A program made the position numbers and the translations under genes. A stretch of DNA of 20,285 nt, taken from assembly GCA_910586275.1 (NCBI GenBank), contig CAJUIM010000065.1:1-20285 (forward strand). The letters run 5' to 3'. Shown here in pieces: positions 13,640 to 20,285 of the stretch (its first letter is position 1; each line of letters opens with the position of its first letter). The notes beneath the pieces are model-generated. The model saw only the letters and a list, made by a program, of their open reading frames with translations. It made no database searches and was not told where the DNA came from. The DNA comes from an uncultured Lachnospiraceae bacterium. GTDB taxonomy: Bacteria > Bacillota > Clostridia > Lachnospirales > Lachnospiraceae.

Positions 13640-15391
13640 ATGGGCAGTGTGGCAAAAAGAATTGTGGCAGGTTTTTCTGTTGTGGTACTGACGCTCAGTG
13701 CAATCATTGTCTTGCTTTTGGTGCGTACTTATCAGTTTAACAGCCGGTATGAGAGCATATTGCAGAATGTCATGAACCTGAATACCATTAAAAGCGTAAG
13801 TTCCAAGACAACGGCGAATATCAACAATGCCTGCATTATGCAGATGAATGTGGAGGAATCCGGAATGCTGGCGGAGATTGAGGAGATGTTCGGCTATCTG
13901 GATGAACTGGAAGCATCCATCGGCGAAAGGGAAGCTTATCAGGGAAACAGAAGCATGGTAAACAGTCTGCGCCAATCGTTGGAAAAATATAGGACGGGCA
14001 TGGAATCCATTGTGGCAATGGGGGACGGTATTTCTTTTCCGGCAGTAAGCGGGGAACTGAATAAAAGTATTATATCTTTTCAGGCAATCGGGCTGGAAAT
14101 GTCATCTTACTGCAACAATAACATGACGATGGAACTGGAAAGGAGTGCGGCTATCCAAGAGGAAATAGAACGTAATTTCCGCCAGACTATCTACTTTGCG
14201 CTGACTGCGTTTGTGGCGGTCCTGCTGATAGGCGCCGGCATCTGCGCTTGGATCGTAAGGGGGATTACGCATCCCATCAGGGTATTGAAAAAGGAACTGA
14301 CTCTGATAGCCGACGGTGATCTGACCAAAGAAGAAATACGGCTTCCGGCCAGAAATGAATTCAGCGGCCTTGCCGCGGCTTTCAATGCCATGAGCGGAAA
14401 TCTGAGAGAGATTATCGGGACGATGGCGGGAGTGACTGCGGATATTGCGGATACGGCAGCGGTTGCGGACAGCACTTCCTACCACAATATTAAGAACAGC
14501 TTGGAAATCACCCAGTCTACCGGGGATATCAGCCGGAGGATGCATGAACAGTCGGAGGAAATCGGGAAGATTATGGGGCAGATGCAGGAAATGAAAGAGA
14601 TTTCTATGCAGATTTCGGAAAATATGGAGGAGATAGATTTCCGGACAAAGGGGGCGAAGGAGAACGCAGAGAAAGGAAACGGAAGCATAGAGGCATTTAT
14701 CGGACAGCTGCGGCAGGTAAACCATACGGTGTCCCAGATTGCGGGCGCTGCAGAATCGTTTGGCAGCAATACCCAGAAAGTGAATGAAATATTGAAGGGG
14801 ATTTCCGGCATTTCCCAGCAGACAAGGCTGCTTTCGCTGAATGCATCCATCGAAGCCGCCCGGGCCGGTGATGCGGGCCGTGGATTTACGGTGGTGGCGG
14901 AAGAGATCAATACTCTGGCAGAACGGACAGTGGAGTTGGTAAGCGCCATATCCGGCATTGTGTCTCAGTTGGAGAAGTCTATGGAAGAACTGACTTCGAA
15001 AATGGAACTGGGGCTTTCCCAATTAGAGAAAGGAAACGGCATGGTGGCCGAGACACAGGACAAATTTGCGGATATTTTACGGGATTCCGCTAGGATGAAT
15101 GAAGAAATACGGGATGTAAACCGGAAAATGGAAATGTTTGCCAGAAATGTGACGGATATTTCCGACCGAATGGTGGATGTGAACCAAATGACGGAGGAGA
15201 ATGTCAGGGCCACCGACCGGATTGTGATAACGGCAAAAAACCAGTCCATGACCCAGAAACAGCTGAACGATAAGGTGCTGGCACTGGACGGTTTGGTGAA
15301 CAGGCTGAAAGGGACTACGTCCAAGTTCAGAATATCCGGCACGGATACCACCGTCAGTGTTTCATCTGCATCTGATATTGCTTCGGAGTGA
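13640..15391 (+). CDS. methyl-accepting chemotaxis protein
   Basis: A 583-residue transmembrane receptor. TM1 is about 8-28, followed by a ~150-residue extracellular sensing domain rich in helices (four-helix-bundle type), TM2 about 184-206 (IYFALTAFVAVLLIGAGICAW), a HAMP linker about 205-258 (GITHPIRVLKKEL...GDLTK) and a long signalling coiled coil to about 560. The kinase-contact tip ISQQTRLLSLNASIEAARAG (391-410) and DAGRGFTVVAEEINTLAER is well preserved. No C-terminal CheR-binding pentapeptide is seen. GGGGGAAG precedes the ATG. Position after the binding-protein gene suggests it senses that sugar, directly or through the loaded lipoprotein (inference). Its 3' end overlaps the AraC 2 gene by 38 bp, tail to tail. 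Confidence 0.95.
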   Translation: MGSVAKRIVAGFSVVVLTLSAIIVLLLVRTYQFNSRYESILQNVMNLNTIKSVSSKTTANINNACIMQMNVEESGMLAEIEEMFGYLDELEASIGEREAYQGNRSMVNSLRQSLEKYRTGMESIVAMGDGISFPAVSGELNKSIISFQAIGLEMSSYCNNNMTMELERSAAIQEEIERNFRQTIYFALTAFVAVLLIGAGICAWIVRGITHPIRVLKKELTLIADGDLTKEEIRLPARNEFSGLAAAFNAMSGNLREIIGTMAGVTADIADTAAVADSTSYHNIKNSLEITQSTGDISRRMHEQSEEIGKIMGQMQEMKEISMQISENMEEIDFRTKGAKENAEKGNGSIEAFIGQLRQVNHTVSQIAGAAESFGSNTQKVNEILKGISGISQQTRLLSLNASIEAARAGDAGRGFTVVAEEINTLAERTVELVSAISGIVSQLEKSMEELTSKMELGLSQLEKGNGMVAETQDKFADILRDSARMNEEIRDVNRKMEMFARNVTDISDRMVDVNQMTEENVRATDRIVITAKNQSMTQKQLNDKVLALDGLVNRLKGTTSKFRISGTDTTVSVSSASDIASE

Positions 15392-16208
15392 TATGTTTGT
15401 AACGCTTGAACAGTTTGATAAAGTAACTGCAGTCATTGAAGCCGCAGTCATAGGCGATGGAAGTGATAGGGGAATCCGTAGTGCACAGTAAGGTGCAGGC
15501 CCGTTCAATCCGGTAATAATTCAGGTAATCCATAGGTGTTTTATGGGCGATGGTCTGGAAGTACCGGCAGAAATATTTGGGGGACATACCGGAAATCTGT
15601 GCCAGCTGCTGTAGGCTGATGCCGGAAGCATAGTGGTTTTCGATATACTCGAAAACGGGCTTCATCTGTTCCATATGGGAAAGGGGCGATTCGCCGGGCG
15701 TGCTGACGGTATAGCATTCCTCGCGGAAAATAAGGCCAAACAGCACGAACAGGAAGCCTATTACCATAAGTTCATAGCCCGGTGCGGCATCGGACATGGC
15801 GGAAAACAGGCAGCCGATGGTATGGCAGAGTGTGGAGGACTGGGCGGTAATGGTAGTATGCACAATGATGTCCTGATGTTTTATTCTTTTTATATATTCG
15901 CGGCTTACGTCCGCGTGGAGAAACAGCAGGTCCAAGTCAAAGACAAGGCATTCGTAAACACAGTTTTCGGGCATTCCGCCATGGAGGGCTCCGCTGGGGA
16001 TAAAAAGGCTTTCCCCGGAGCCGGCAACGGTTTCCCCGTCTGCGGACATAAACCGGAACGTGCCTTCCAGGATGCGTACGATTTCATATTCCTTATGCCA
16101 GTGAAAGGGCATCTCATAACGGGGGTGGCTGCTGTCCACATGGTAGAAGGCGACGGGGAAGTTTTTTGTCCCGTGGATTTGTTTTTCGTTATAATCTAAA
16201 TACAGCAT
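15354..16208 (-). CDS. AraC-family transcriptional regulator 2
   Basis: A 284-residue regulator with an N-terminal cupin domain (MPFHWHKEYEIVRILEGTFRF, then GESLFIPSGALHGG) that normally binds a sugar, and a C-terminal double helix-turn-helix (ISLQQLAQISGMSPKYFCRYF and PITSIAYDCGFNDCSYFIKLFKRY, ending ITPKQYQ). AAGGAG lies 7 nt before the ATG at 16208. It is divergent from the fucose isomerase gene across a 192-bp A+T-rich region containing a 10-bp inverted repeat, so it is the likely activator of the isomerase/kinase genes, analogous to RhaS or FucR by position only. It overlaps the chemoreceptor gene by 38 bp at the 3' end. Confidence 0.92.
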   Translation of the reverse strand: MLYLDYNEKQIHGTKNFPVAFYHVDSSHPRYEMPFHWHKEYEIVRILEGTFRFMSADGETVAGSGESLFIPSGALHGGMPENCVYECLVFDLDLLFLHADVSREYIKRIKHQDIIVHTTITAQSSTLCHTIGCLFSAMSDAAPGYELMVIGFLFVLFGLIFREECYTVSTPGESPLSHMEQMKPVFEYIENHYASGISLQQLAQISGMSPKYFCRYFQTIAHKTPMDYLNYYRIERACTLLCTTDSPITSIAYDCGFNDCSYFIKLFKRYKHITPKQYQMQMKH

Positions 16209-16252
16209 GGAAACGCTCCTTATAGAAAGTGAATATCGTTATACTTTATGAC

Positions 16253-16291
16253 ATTATATCACAATGCGATTTATAAAACGAGTGATATTAT
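16253..16291. promoter_or_regulatory. inverted repeat in the araC2/fucI divergent promoter region
   Basis: ATTATATCAC (16253-16262) and GTGATATTAT (16282-16291) are inverted copies with one mismatch and a 19-bp spacer. TATTAT/TATATA-type -10 sequences toward fucI (16286-16297) and TATAAT toward araC2 overlap the arms, so a bound regulator could control both directions. No consensus -35 is visible on the fucI side. Confidence 0.5.
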
Positions 16292-16311
16292 TATATATAG
16301 AGAAAGAAAGG

Positions 16312-16400
16312 CAGCAACGGCGCAGGCAGGCGCATTTTCGTGCCGGCCGTGCCGAAATTAAGAGCCTGCGGGCTGAAAAATCAGAAGGAGGTATTGGGAA
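16312..16400 (+). promoter_or_regulatory. folded leader and ribosome-binding site of fucI
   Basis: GCGCAGGC (16320-16327) pairs with GCCTGCG (16364-16370), extended by CAGC/GCTG outside. Inside it is a GGCGC-ATTTTC-GTGCC hairpin. AAGGAGG lies 9 nt before the ATG. It shares the nested-stem layout but not the sequence of the two leaders at 3690 and 12012. Confidence 0.4.
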
Positions 16401-18194
16401 ATGGCAGAAAACAGAATGATTGGGGATTATCCGGTAATCGGCATCAGACCTACGATTGACGGACGGAGAGGGTATCTGAAAGTAAGGGAGTCGCTGGAAG
16501 ACCAGACAATGAACATGGCGAAGGCGGCAGCAAAATTATTTACGGAAAACCTGAGATATTCCAACGGCGAACCGGTTAAGGTAGTAATTGCGGATACCAC
16601 CATCGGACGTGTGGGCGAAACCGCCGCATGCGCAGAGAAGTTCCGGAAAGAAGGGGTTTCCGTTACTCTGACCGTTACGCCCTGTTGGTGTTACGGGGCA
16701 GAGACTATGGACATGGATCCTGCCACAATCAAAGGCGTATGGGGATTCAACGGCACGGAAAGGCCGGGGGCAGTTTACCTTGCAAGCGTATTGGCGACCC
16801 ATGCACAGAAAGGGCTGCCGGCTTTCGGTATTTACGGCCATGACGTACAGGAGGCGGATGCTACGGATATCCCGGCGGATGTAGAGGAGAAGCTGCTCCG
16901 GTTCGGACGTGCGGCAGTGGCGGTTGCCACGATGCGCGGCAAATCCTATCTGCAGATCGGTTCTATCTGCATGGGCATCGGCGGTTCCATCATTGATCCC
17001 GCATTTATTGAGGAATACCTTGGCATGCGTGTAGAATCCGTGGATGAGGTGGAGATTATCCGCCGTATGTCGGAAGGGATTTATGACGAGGCAGAGTATA
17101 AAAAAGCATTGGCATGGACAAAGGAAAAATGTAAGGAAGGATTTGACAAGAATCCGCCGGAAGTACAGAAGTCCGCAGAAGAAAAAGAGAAGGATTGGGA
17201 ATTTGTCGTAAAGATGATGCTGATTATCAAGGATTTGATGAACGGCAACCAGAATCTGCCGGAAGGCCGCGAAGAGGAAATGGTAGGGCACAATGCCATT
17301 GCTGCAGGCTTCCAAGGACAAAGGCAGTGGACGGATTTCTATCCTAACTGTGATTTCCCGGAAGCGTTGCTGAATACTTCTTTTGACTGGAACGGAGCGC
17401 GTGAGCCTTATATTTTGGCAACGGAAAACGATGTGCTGAACGGCCTTGGCATGATGTTTATGAAACTGCTGACAAACCGTGCTCAGATTTTTGCCGATGT
17501 GCGTACATACTGGAGCCCGGAGGCAGTGAAGAAAGCGACCGGATATGAAATAGAAGGTGCGGCAAAGGCAGCAGGTGGTTTTATTCATTTAATCAACTCC
17601 GGCGCGGCATGTCTGGATGCCAACGGTCAGGCAAAGGATGCGGACGGCAACGGGGTGATGAAGCCTTGGTATGAGGTGACGGAGGAAGATCAGGAGGCGA
17701 TTCTGAAGGCTACTACCTGGAATGCGGCAGATTTCGGATATTTCCGGGGAGGCGGTTATTCTTCCCGTTTCGTGACGGATGTGGAAATGCCGGTGACGAT
17801 GATCCGCCTGAATCTTGTAAAGGGATTGGGCCCCATGCTGCAGATTGCAGAAGGATGGACCGTGAAGCTTCCGGAAGAAGTGAATGATATCCTTTGGAAG
17901 AGAACCGACTATACTTGGCCCTGCACATGGTTTGCGCCCAGGACTACCGGTGAGGGTGCATTTAAAACGGCATATGACGTTATGAATAATTGGGGGGCCA
18001 ACCATGGAGCCATCAGTTACGGGCATATCGGCGCGGATCTGATTACCATGTGCTCTATGCTTCGGATTCCGGTGGCAATGCACAATGTGCCGGAAGAGAA
18101 AATCTTCCGCCCGGCCGCTTGGAACGCTTTCGGCATGGACAAAGAAGGACAGGATTTCAGGGCATGTAAGAACTACGGCCCGTTCTATAAATAA
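16401..18194 (+). CDS. fucI: L-fucose isomerase
   Basis: A 597-residue cytosolic, Mn-dependent isomerase converting L-fucose to L-fuculose (the family also acts on D-arabinose). The length matches E. coli FucI (591), and long conserved blocks are recognisable: PVIGIRPTIDGRRGYLKVRE, FADVRTYWSPEA, IHLINSGAA, YFRGGGYSSRF, WFAPRTTGEG, SMLRIPVAMHNV and DFRACKNYGPFYK. The metal/catalytic residues correspond to Glu342 (ATEND), Asp366 (ADVRTYW) and His535 (WGANHG), aligning with Glu337, Asp361 and His528 of the E. coli enzyme. It is divergent from AraC 2 and followed 276 nt later by the sugar kinase. This is the firmest functional assignment in the window. Confidence 0.97.
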   Translation: MAENRMIGDYPVIGIRPTIDGRRGYLKVRESLEDQTMNMAKAAAKLFTENLRYSNGEPVKVVIADTTIGRVGETAACAEKFRKEGVSVTLTVTPCWCYGAETMDMDPATIKGVWGFNGTERPGAVYLASVLATHAQKGLPAFGIYGHDVQEADATDIPADVEEKLLRFGRAAVAVATMRGKSYLQIGSICMGIGGSIIDPAFIEEYLGMRVESVDEVEIIRRMSEGIYDEAEYKKALAWTKEKCKEGFDKNPPEVQKSAEEKEKDWEFVVKMMLIIKDLMNGNQNLPEGREEEMVGHNAIAAGFQGQRQWTDFYPNCDFPEALLNTSFDWNGAREPYILATENDVLNGLGMMFMKLLTNRAQIFADVRTYWSPEAVKKATGYEIEGAAKAAGGFIHLINSGAACLDANGQAKDADGNGVMKPWYEVTEEDQEAILKATTWNAADFGYFRGGGYSSRFVTDVEMPVTMIRLNLVKGLGPMLQIAEGWTVKLPEEVNDILWKRTDYTWPCTWFAPRTTGEGAFKTAYDVMNNWGANHGAISYGHIGADLITMCSMLRIPVAMHNVPEEKIFRPAAWNAFGMDKEGQDFRACKNYGPFYK

Positions 18195-18278
18195 AGACCG
18201 GACAGACGGCAATATAATGAAAATATGCCGAACCGGGCGGAAGTCGGGTTTTGCAAATTATATATGTCATTGAAGGAG

Positions 18279-18339
18279 GCCGCATTAAGCGAAAGGATTA
18301 CGGAATGCAGATGTAGATTCGTTGCTTAATGCGGCTTTT
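18279..18339 (+). terminator. hairpin with T-run between fucI and the kinase gene
   Basis: GCCGCATTAAGC (18279-18290) is perfectly complementary to GCTTAATGCGGC (18324-18335), with a 33-nt loop, followed by TTTTC. The stem is strong but the loop is large and the T-run short. It may act as a partial terminator that lowers kinase expression relative to isomerase. Confidence 0.55.
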
Positions 18340-18470
18340 CTAAATGAAAGGAAGGCCGGAGAAAAAAGAGCATGACAATAAGACTATCTGTCAGGAAAGC
18401 CGGTGTGAGTGAAAAGGAGAAAGAACAGAATAGGGAAAGGCAGAAAGAAAAAGAGAAAGGATAGGAAGAA
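18340..18470 (+). other. purine-rich leader of the kinase gene
   Basis: From about 18400 to the kinase ATG and slightly beyond, the plus strand is almost entirely A and G (runs such as GAAAAGGAGAAAAGAACAGA). No recognisable gene is present. The ribosome-binding site is AGGAAG directly before the ATG at 18471. No consensus promoter is visible. Confidence 0.4.
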
Positions 18471-19952
18471 ATGAAGAAGGAGACAAAGGTTTTGGCCGTG
18501 GATTACGGTGCTTCCAGCGGCAGGGTGATGTTAGGAACGTATGACGGAGAGCGGATTACGGTACAGGAAATCCATCGGTTCTCCAACGATCCGGTGACGG
18601 TAAACGGTACCATGTATTGGGATGTGCTGCGGCTGTTCCATGAGATGAAACAGGGAATGATCAAAGCCAAGGCATTCGGCGGGGCGGAAAGCATCGGCGT
18701 GGATACTTGGGGGGTGGATTTCGGTCTTTTGGACGAAAAGGGGTATCTTCTGGAAAACCCGGTGCATTACCGTGACGGGAGGACGGAAGGCATTTTGGAA
18801 AAAGGATTCGCCAAAATACCGCGGGAGCATTTTTACGGAATTACCGGAAATCAGTTTATGGAAATCAACACGGCGTTCCAGCTGCTGGCATTGAAGGAGC
18901 AGCGTCCGGAACTGCTGGGACGGGCAGACTGCCTGCTGCTGATGCCGGATTTATTTAATTATTTCCTTTCCGGGGTAAAGAAGAGTGAGCGTTCCATTGT
19001 ATCCACTACACAGATGGGGAATCCTTCGGAACCGGGATGGGTTACGGAAGTGGCGGAGAAATTTGAGATTCCGGAGAAAATCCTGACGGAAGTGGTTCCT
19101 ACAGGAACGGTGTTGGGGCCGATACGGGAAGAGATCATGGATGAACTGGGGATCGGGGAAATGGAAGTCATTGCCGTGGCCGGCCATGATACGCAGTGTG
19201 CTTTGACGGCGGTGCCGGCGGAGGGAGAGGATTTTATCTTTGTAAGCTGCGGAACTTGGTCTTTGTTCGGGACGGAATTGGCACGGCCGATTGTGACGGA
19301 GCAGTCGGAAAAGCTGAATATAACGAATGAGACGGGGACGGACGGCAGAACTTCCTTCCTGAAAAACATTATCGGGCTTTGGCTGGTACAGGAGAGCCGC
19401 AGGCAGTGGATGCGGGAGGGGAAGGAATACAGTTTCTCCCAGCTGGAGAAGATGGCGGAAGAAGCGGAACCGTTCCGATGCTTTATAGATCCGGATGCAC
19501 CGGAATTTGTCCCTGCGGGCAATATACCGGAGAGAATACGGGAATATTGCGGGCGTACCGGACAGAAAGTACCCCAGACGGAAGGGGAAATTGTGCGCTG
19601 CATCAATGAAAGCCTGGCACTGAAATACCGATATGCGCTGGAAGAAATCAAGGCTTGTACTCAAAAGGAATATGGGGCAATCCATATGGTGGGCGGAGGC
19701 ATTCAGAGCAAACTGCTTTGCAAGTTCACCGCATATGCCAGCGGCATCCCTGTCATTGCGGGGCCTGTGGAGGCAACGGTATTCGGCAATATTGCAATCC
19801 AGCTTATGGCCAAGGGCATTCTTAAGGATCTGGCCGAGGCGCGGAAGGTGATTGCGGATTCGGACCGTCCGGTGGTTTATCAACCGGAGAATAAGGAAGA
19901 GTGGGACAAGGCTTATGAATTCTACCGGGAGAGGATTCTGGAGCGTGCTTGA
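18471..19952 (+). CDS. FGGY-family sugar kinase: rhamnulokinase-type, probably acting as L-fuculokinase
   Basis: A 493-residue ATP-dependent sugar kinase. N-domain: phosphate-binding DYGASSGRVMLG (11-22) and the sugar-site GVDTWGVDFGLLD (76-88). The catalytic base is probably Asp240 (VAGHDTQCA), followed by FVSCGTWSLFG (257-267); the C-domain has HMVGGGIQSKLL and the end typical of RhaB-like proteins. By sequence it belongs to the rhamnulokinase branch, while its gene partner is L-fucose isomerase. Fuculose 1-phosphorylation is therefore the inferred role; dual use for rhamnulose is possible. The last residues LERA and the stop codon coincide with an intergenic repeat (copy C), suggesting the repeat replaced the original 3' end. 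Confidence 0.92.
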   Translation: MKKETKVLAVDYGASSGRVMLGTYDGERITVQEIHRFSNDPVTVNGTMYWDVLRLFHEMKQGMIKAKAFGGAESIGVDTWGVDFGLLDEKGYLLENPVHYRDGRTEGILEKGFAKIPREHFYGITGNQFMEINTAFQLLALKEQRPELLGRADCLLLMPDLFNYFLSGVKKSERSIVSTTQMGNPSEPGWVTEVAEKFEIPEKILTEVVPTGTVLGPIREEIMDELGIGEMEVIAVAGHDTQCALTAVPAEGEDFIFVSCGTWSLFGTELARPIVTEQSEKLNITNETGTDGRTSFLKNIIGLWLVQESRRQWMREGKEYSFSQLEKMAEEAEPFRCFIDPDAPEFVPAGNIPERIREYCGRTGQKVPQTEGEIVRCINESLALKYRYALEEIKACTQKEYGAIHMVGGGIQSKLLCKFTAYASGIPVIAGPVEATVFGNIAIQLMAKGILKDLAEARKVIADSDRPVVYQPENKEEWDKAYEFYRERILERA

Positions 19953-20005
19953 AAATTCATTCCCGGCATCTGCACGCCTGTTCTGGAGCGTGCCTGAAAA
20001 TTCAT
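19935..20005 (+). repeat. dispersed intergenic repeat, copy C (two tandem units)
   Basis: ATTCTGGAGCGTGCTTGAAA (from 19935) and TTCTGGAGCGTGCCTGAAAA (from 19981) are near-identical starts of two units; the first continues ATTCATTCCCGGCATCTGC, matching the reverse of copy B. The TGA of the kinase gene (19950-19952) lies in the first unit. Confidence 0.75.
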
Positions 20006-20040
20006 AGTTAAGTGATTATATGTAAGGTATGGAAAGGTCT

Positions 20041-20265
20041 GCCTGCCGGTATCATGGCTCGGCTCCGTGCATTGCCTGCTCTCTTTGGGCGGCTGCGGGG
20101 AGACGGGGTGTGATGCCGGCGGGCAGTTTCTGACTGCGCACTGGAAAACCAGGGATTTATGCCTCTCATCTGTGGAAACATCCCACGGAACAAGGATGCG
20201 TGAACAGTAACCGTTAATGCCTTTTTCGTAACAGTTCAGCTTGAATGTTGTGTTGAGAGGCGGAC
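20041..20265. other. highly folded non-coding segment at the right edge
   Basis: GCCTGCCGGTATCA (20041-20054) pairs with TGATGCCGGCGGGC (20111-20124) through 14 positions allowing wobble. GCCTCTCA (20161-20168) pairs with TGAGAGGC (20254-20261), and inside it TGAACAGTAAC pairs imperfectly with GTAACAGTTCA. A minus-strand frame of about 115 codons is open here, but it has no recognisable motif or ribosome-binding site and covers the repeats; I regard it as non-coding. It may be part of an intergenic repeat, structured RNA or mobile fragment continuing beyond the window. Confidence 0.4.
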
Positions 20266-20285
20266 GCACGGGAGGGATTTTTTTG

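Noticed and set aside
14102..15022. 306-codon ORF antisense to the chemoreceptor
   Set aside because: Shadow of a high-G+C coding strand; the chemoreceptor on the plus strand has unmistakable family motifs.
18264..18329. 21-residue ORF ending in the fucI-kinase hairpin
   Set aside because: There is no ribosome-binding site before its ATG, so an attenuation leader peptide is not supported.
19922..20269. 115-codon minus-strand ORF at the right edge
   Set aside because: No ribosome-binding site or domain; it spans repeat units and strong inverted repeats, so it is probably translation of non-coding sequence.

Overview
The window looks like a chromosomal segment from a gut-type Firmicute, most probably a Lachnospiraceae member (class Clostridia). 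The evidence is strong GGAGG ribosome-binding sites, ribose-type sugar ABC modules with Ala/Pro/Glu-linked lipoprotein binding proteins, AraC regulators next to catabolic genes, and dispersed intergenic palindromic repeats. This is inferred from gene families and style; no ribosomal marker is present.

Layout. (1) 1-2100 is A+T-rich and different in character from the rest: the N-terminal two thirds or so of an IS1182-type transposase running off the left edge, a histidine-kinase tail remnant, a DUF4180 gene and a TetR regulator with a good promoter and an operator-like palindrome. (2) 2100-5900: an AraC regulator preceded by a His-rich 34-codon leader ORF and a structured leader, divergent from a Zn-alcohol dehydrogenase / aldo-keto reductase operon that has its own ~190-nt structured leader. 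(3) 5900-8150: a strong bidirectional terminator, a cysteine desulfidase (CyuA/UPF0597) gene and a small unknown lipoprotein, both on the minus strand. (4) 8150-13390: a sugar ABC importer (permease, ATPase, second permease, binding lipoprotein), the last gene with its own promoter and structured leader. (5) 13390-15391: a methyl-accepting chemotaxis protein, overlapping tail to tail with a second AraC regulator. (6) 16250-19952: L-fucose isomerase and a rhamnulokinase/fuculokinase-type FGGY kinase, then repeats and a highly folded non-coding stretch to the right edge.

How it works together (inference): the importer and chemoreceptor would sense and take up a deoxyhexose, FucI isomerises L-fucose (or D-arabinose) to the ketose, and the kinase makes the ketose 1-phosphate. 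The aldolase (FucA) is not in the window. The Zn-dehydrogenase and aldo-keto reductase could deal with the lactaldehyde arising from cleavage or oxidise/reduce the sugar itself; the sequence does not decide this.

Most interesting signal: the leaders of the Zn-dehydrogenase gene (3690-3812) and of the binding-protein gene (12012-12127) are homologous. They share an inner CAGAACA/TGTTCTG helix and an outer helix with a compensatory base-pair change (GCAGCC/GGCTGC versus GCATCC/GGATGC), ending 22-23 nt before each start codon. This is a candidate undescribed cis-regulatory RNA joining the two units.
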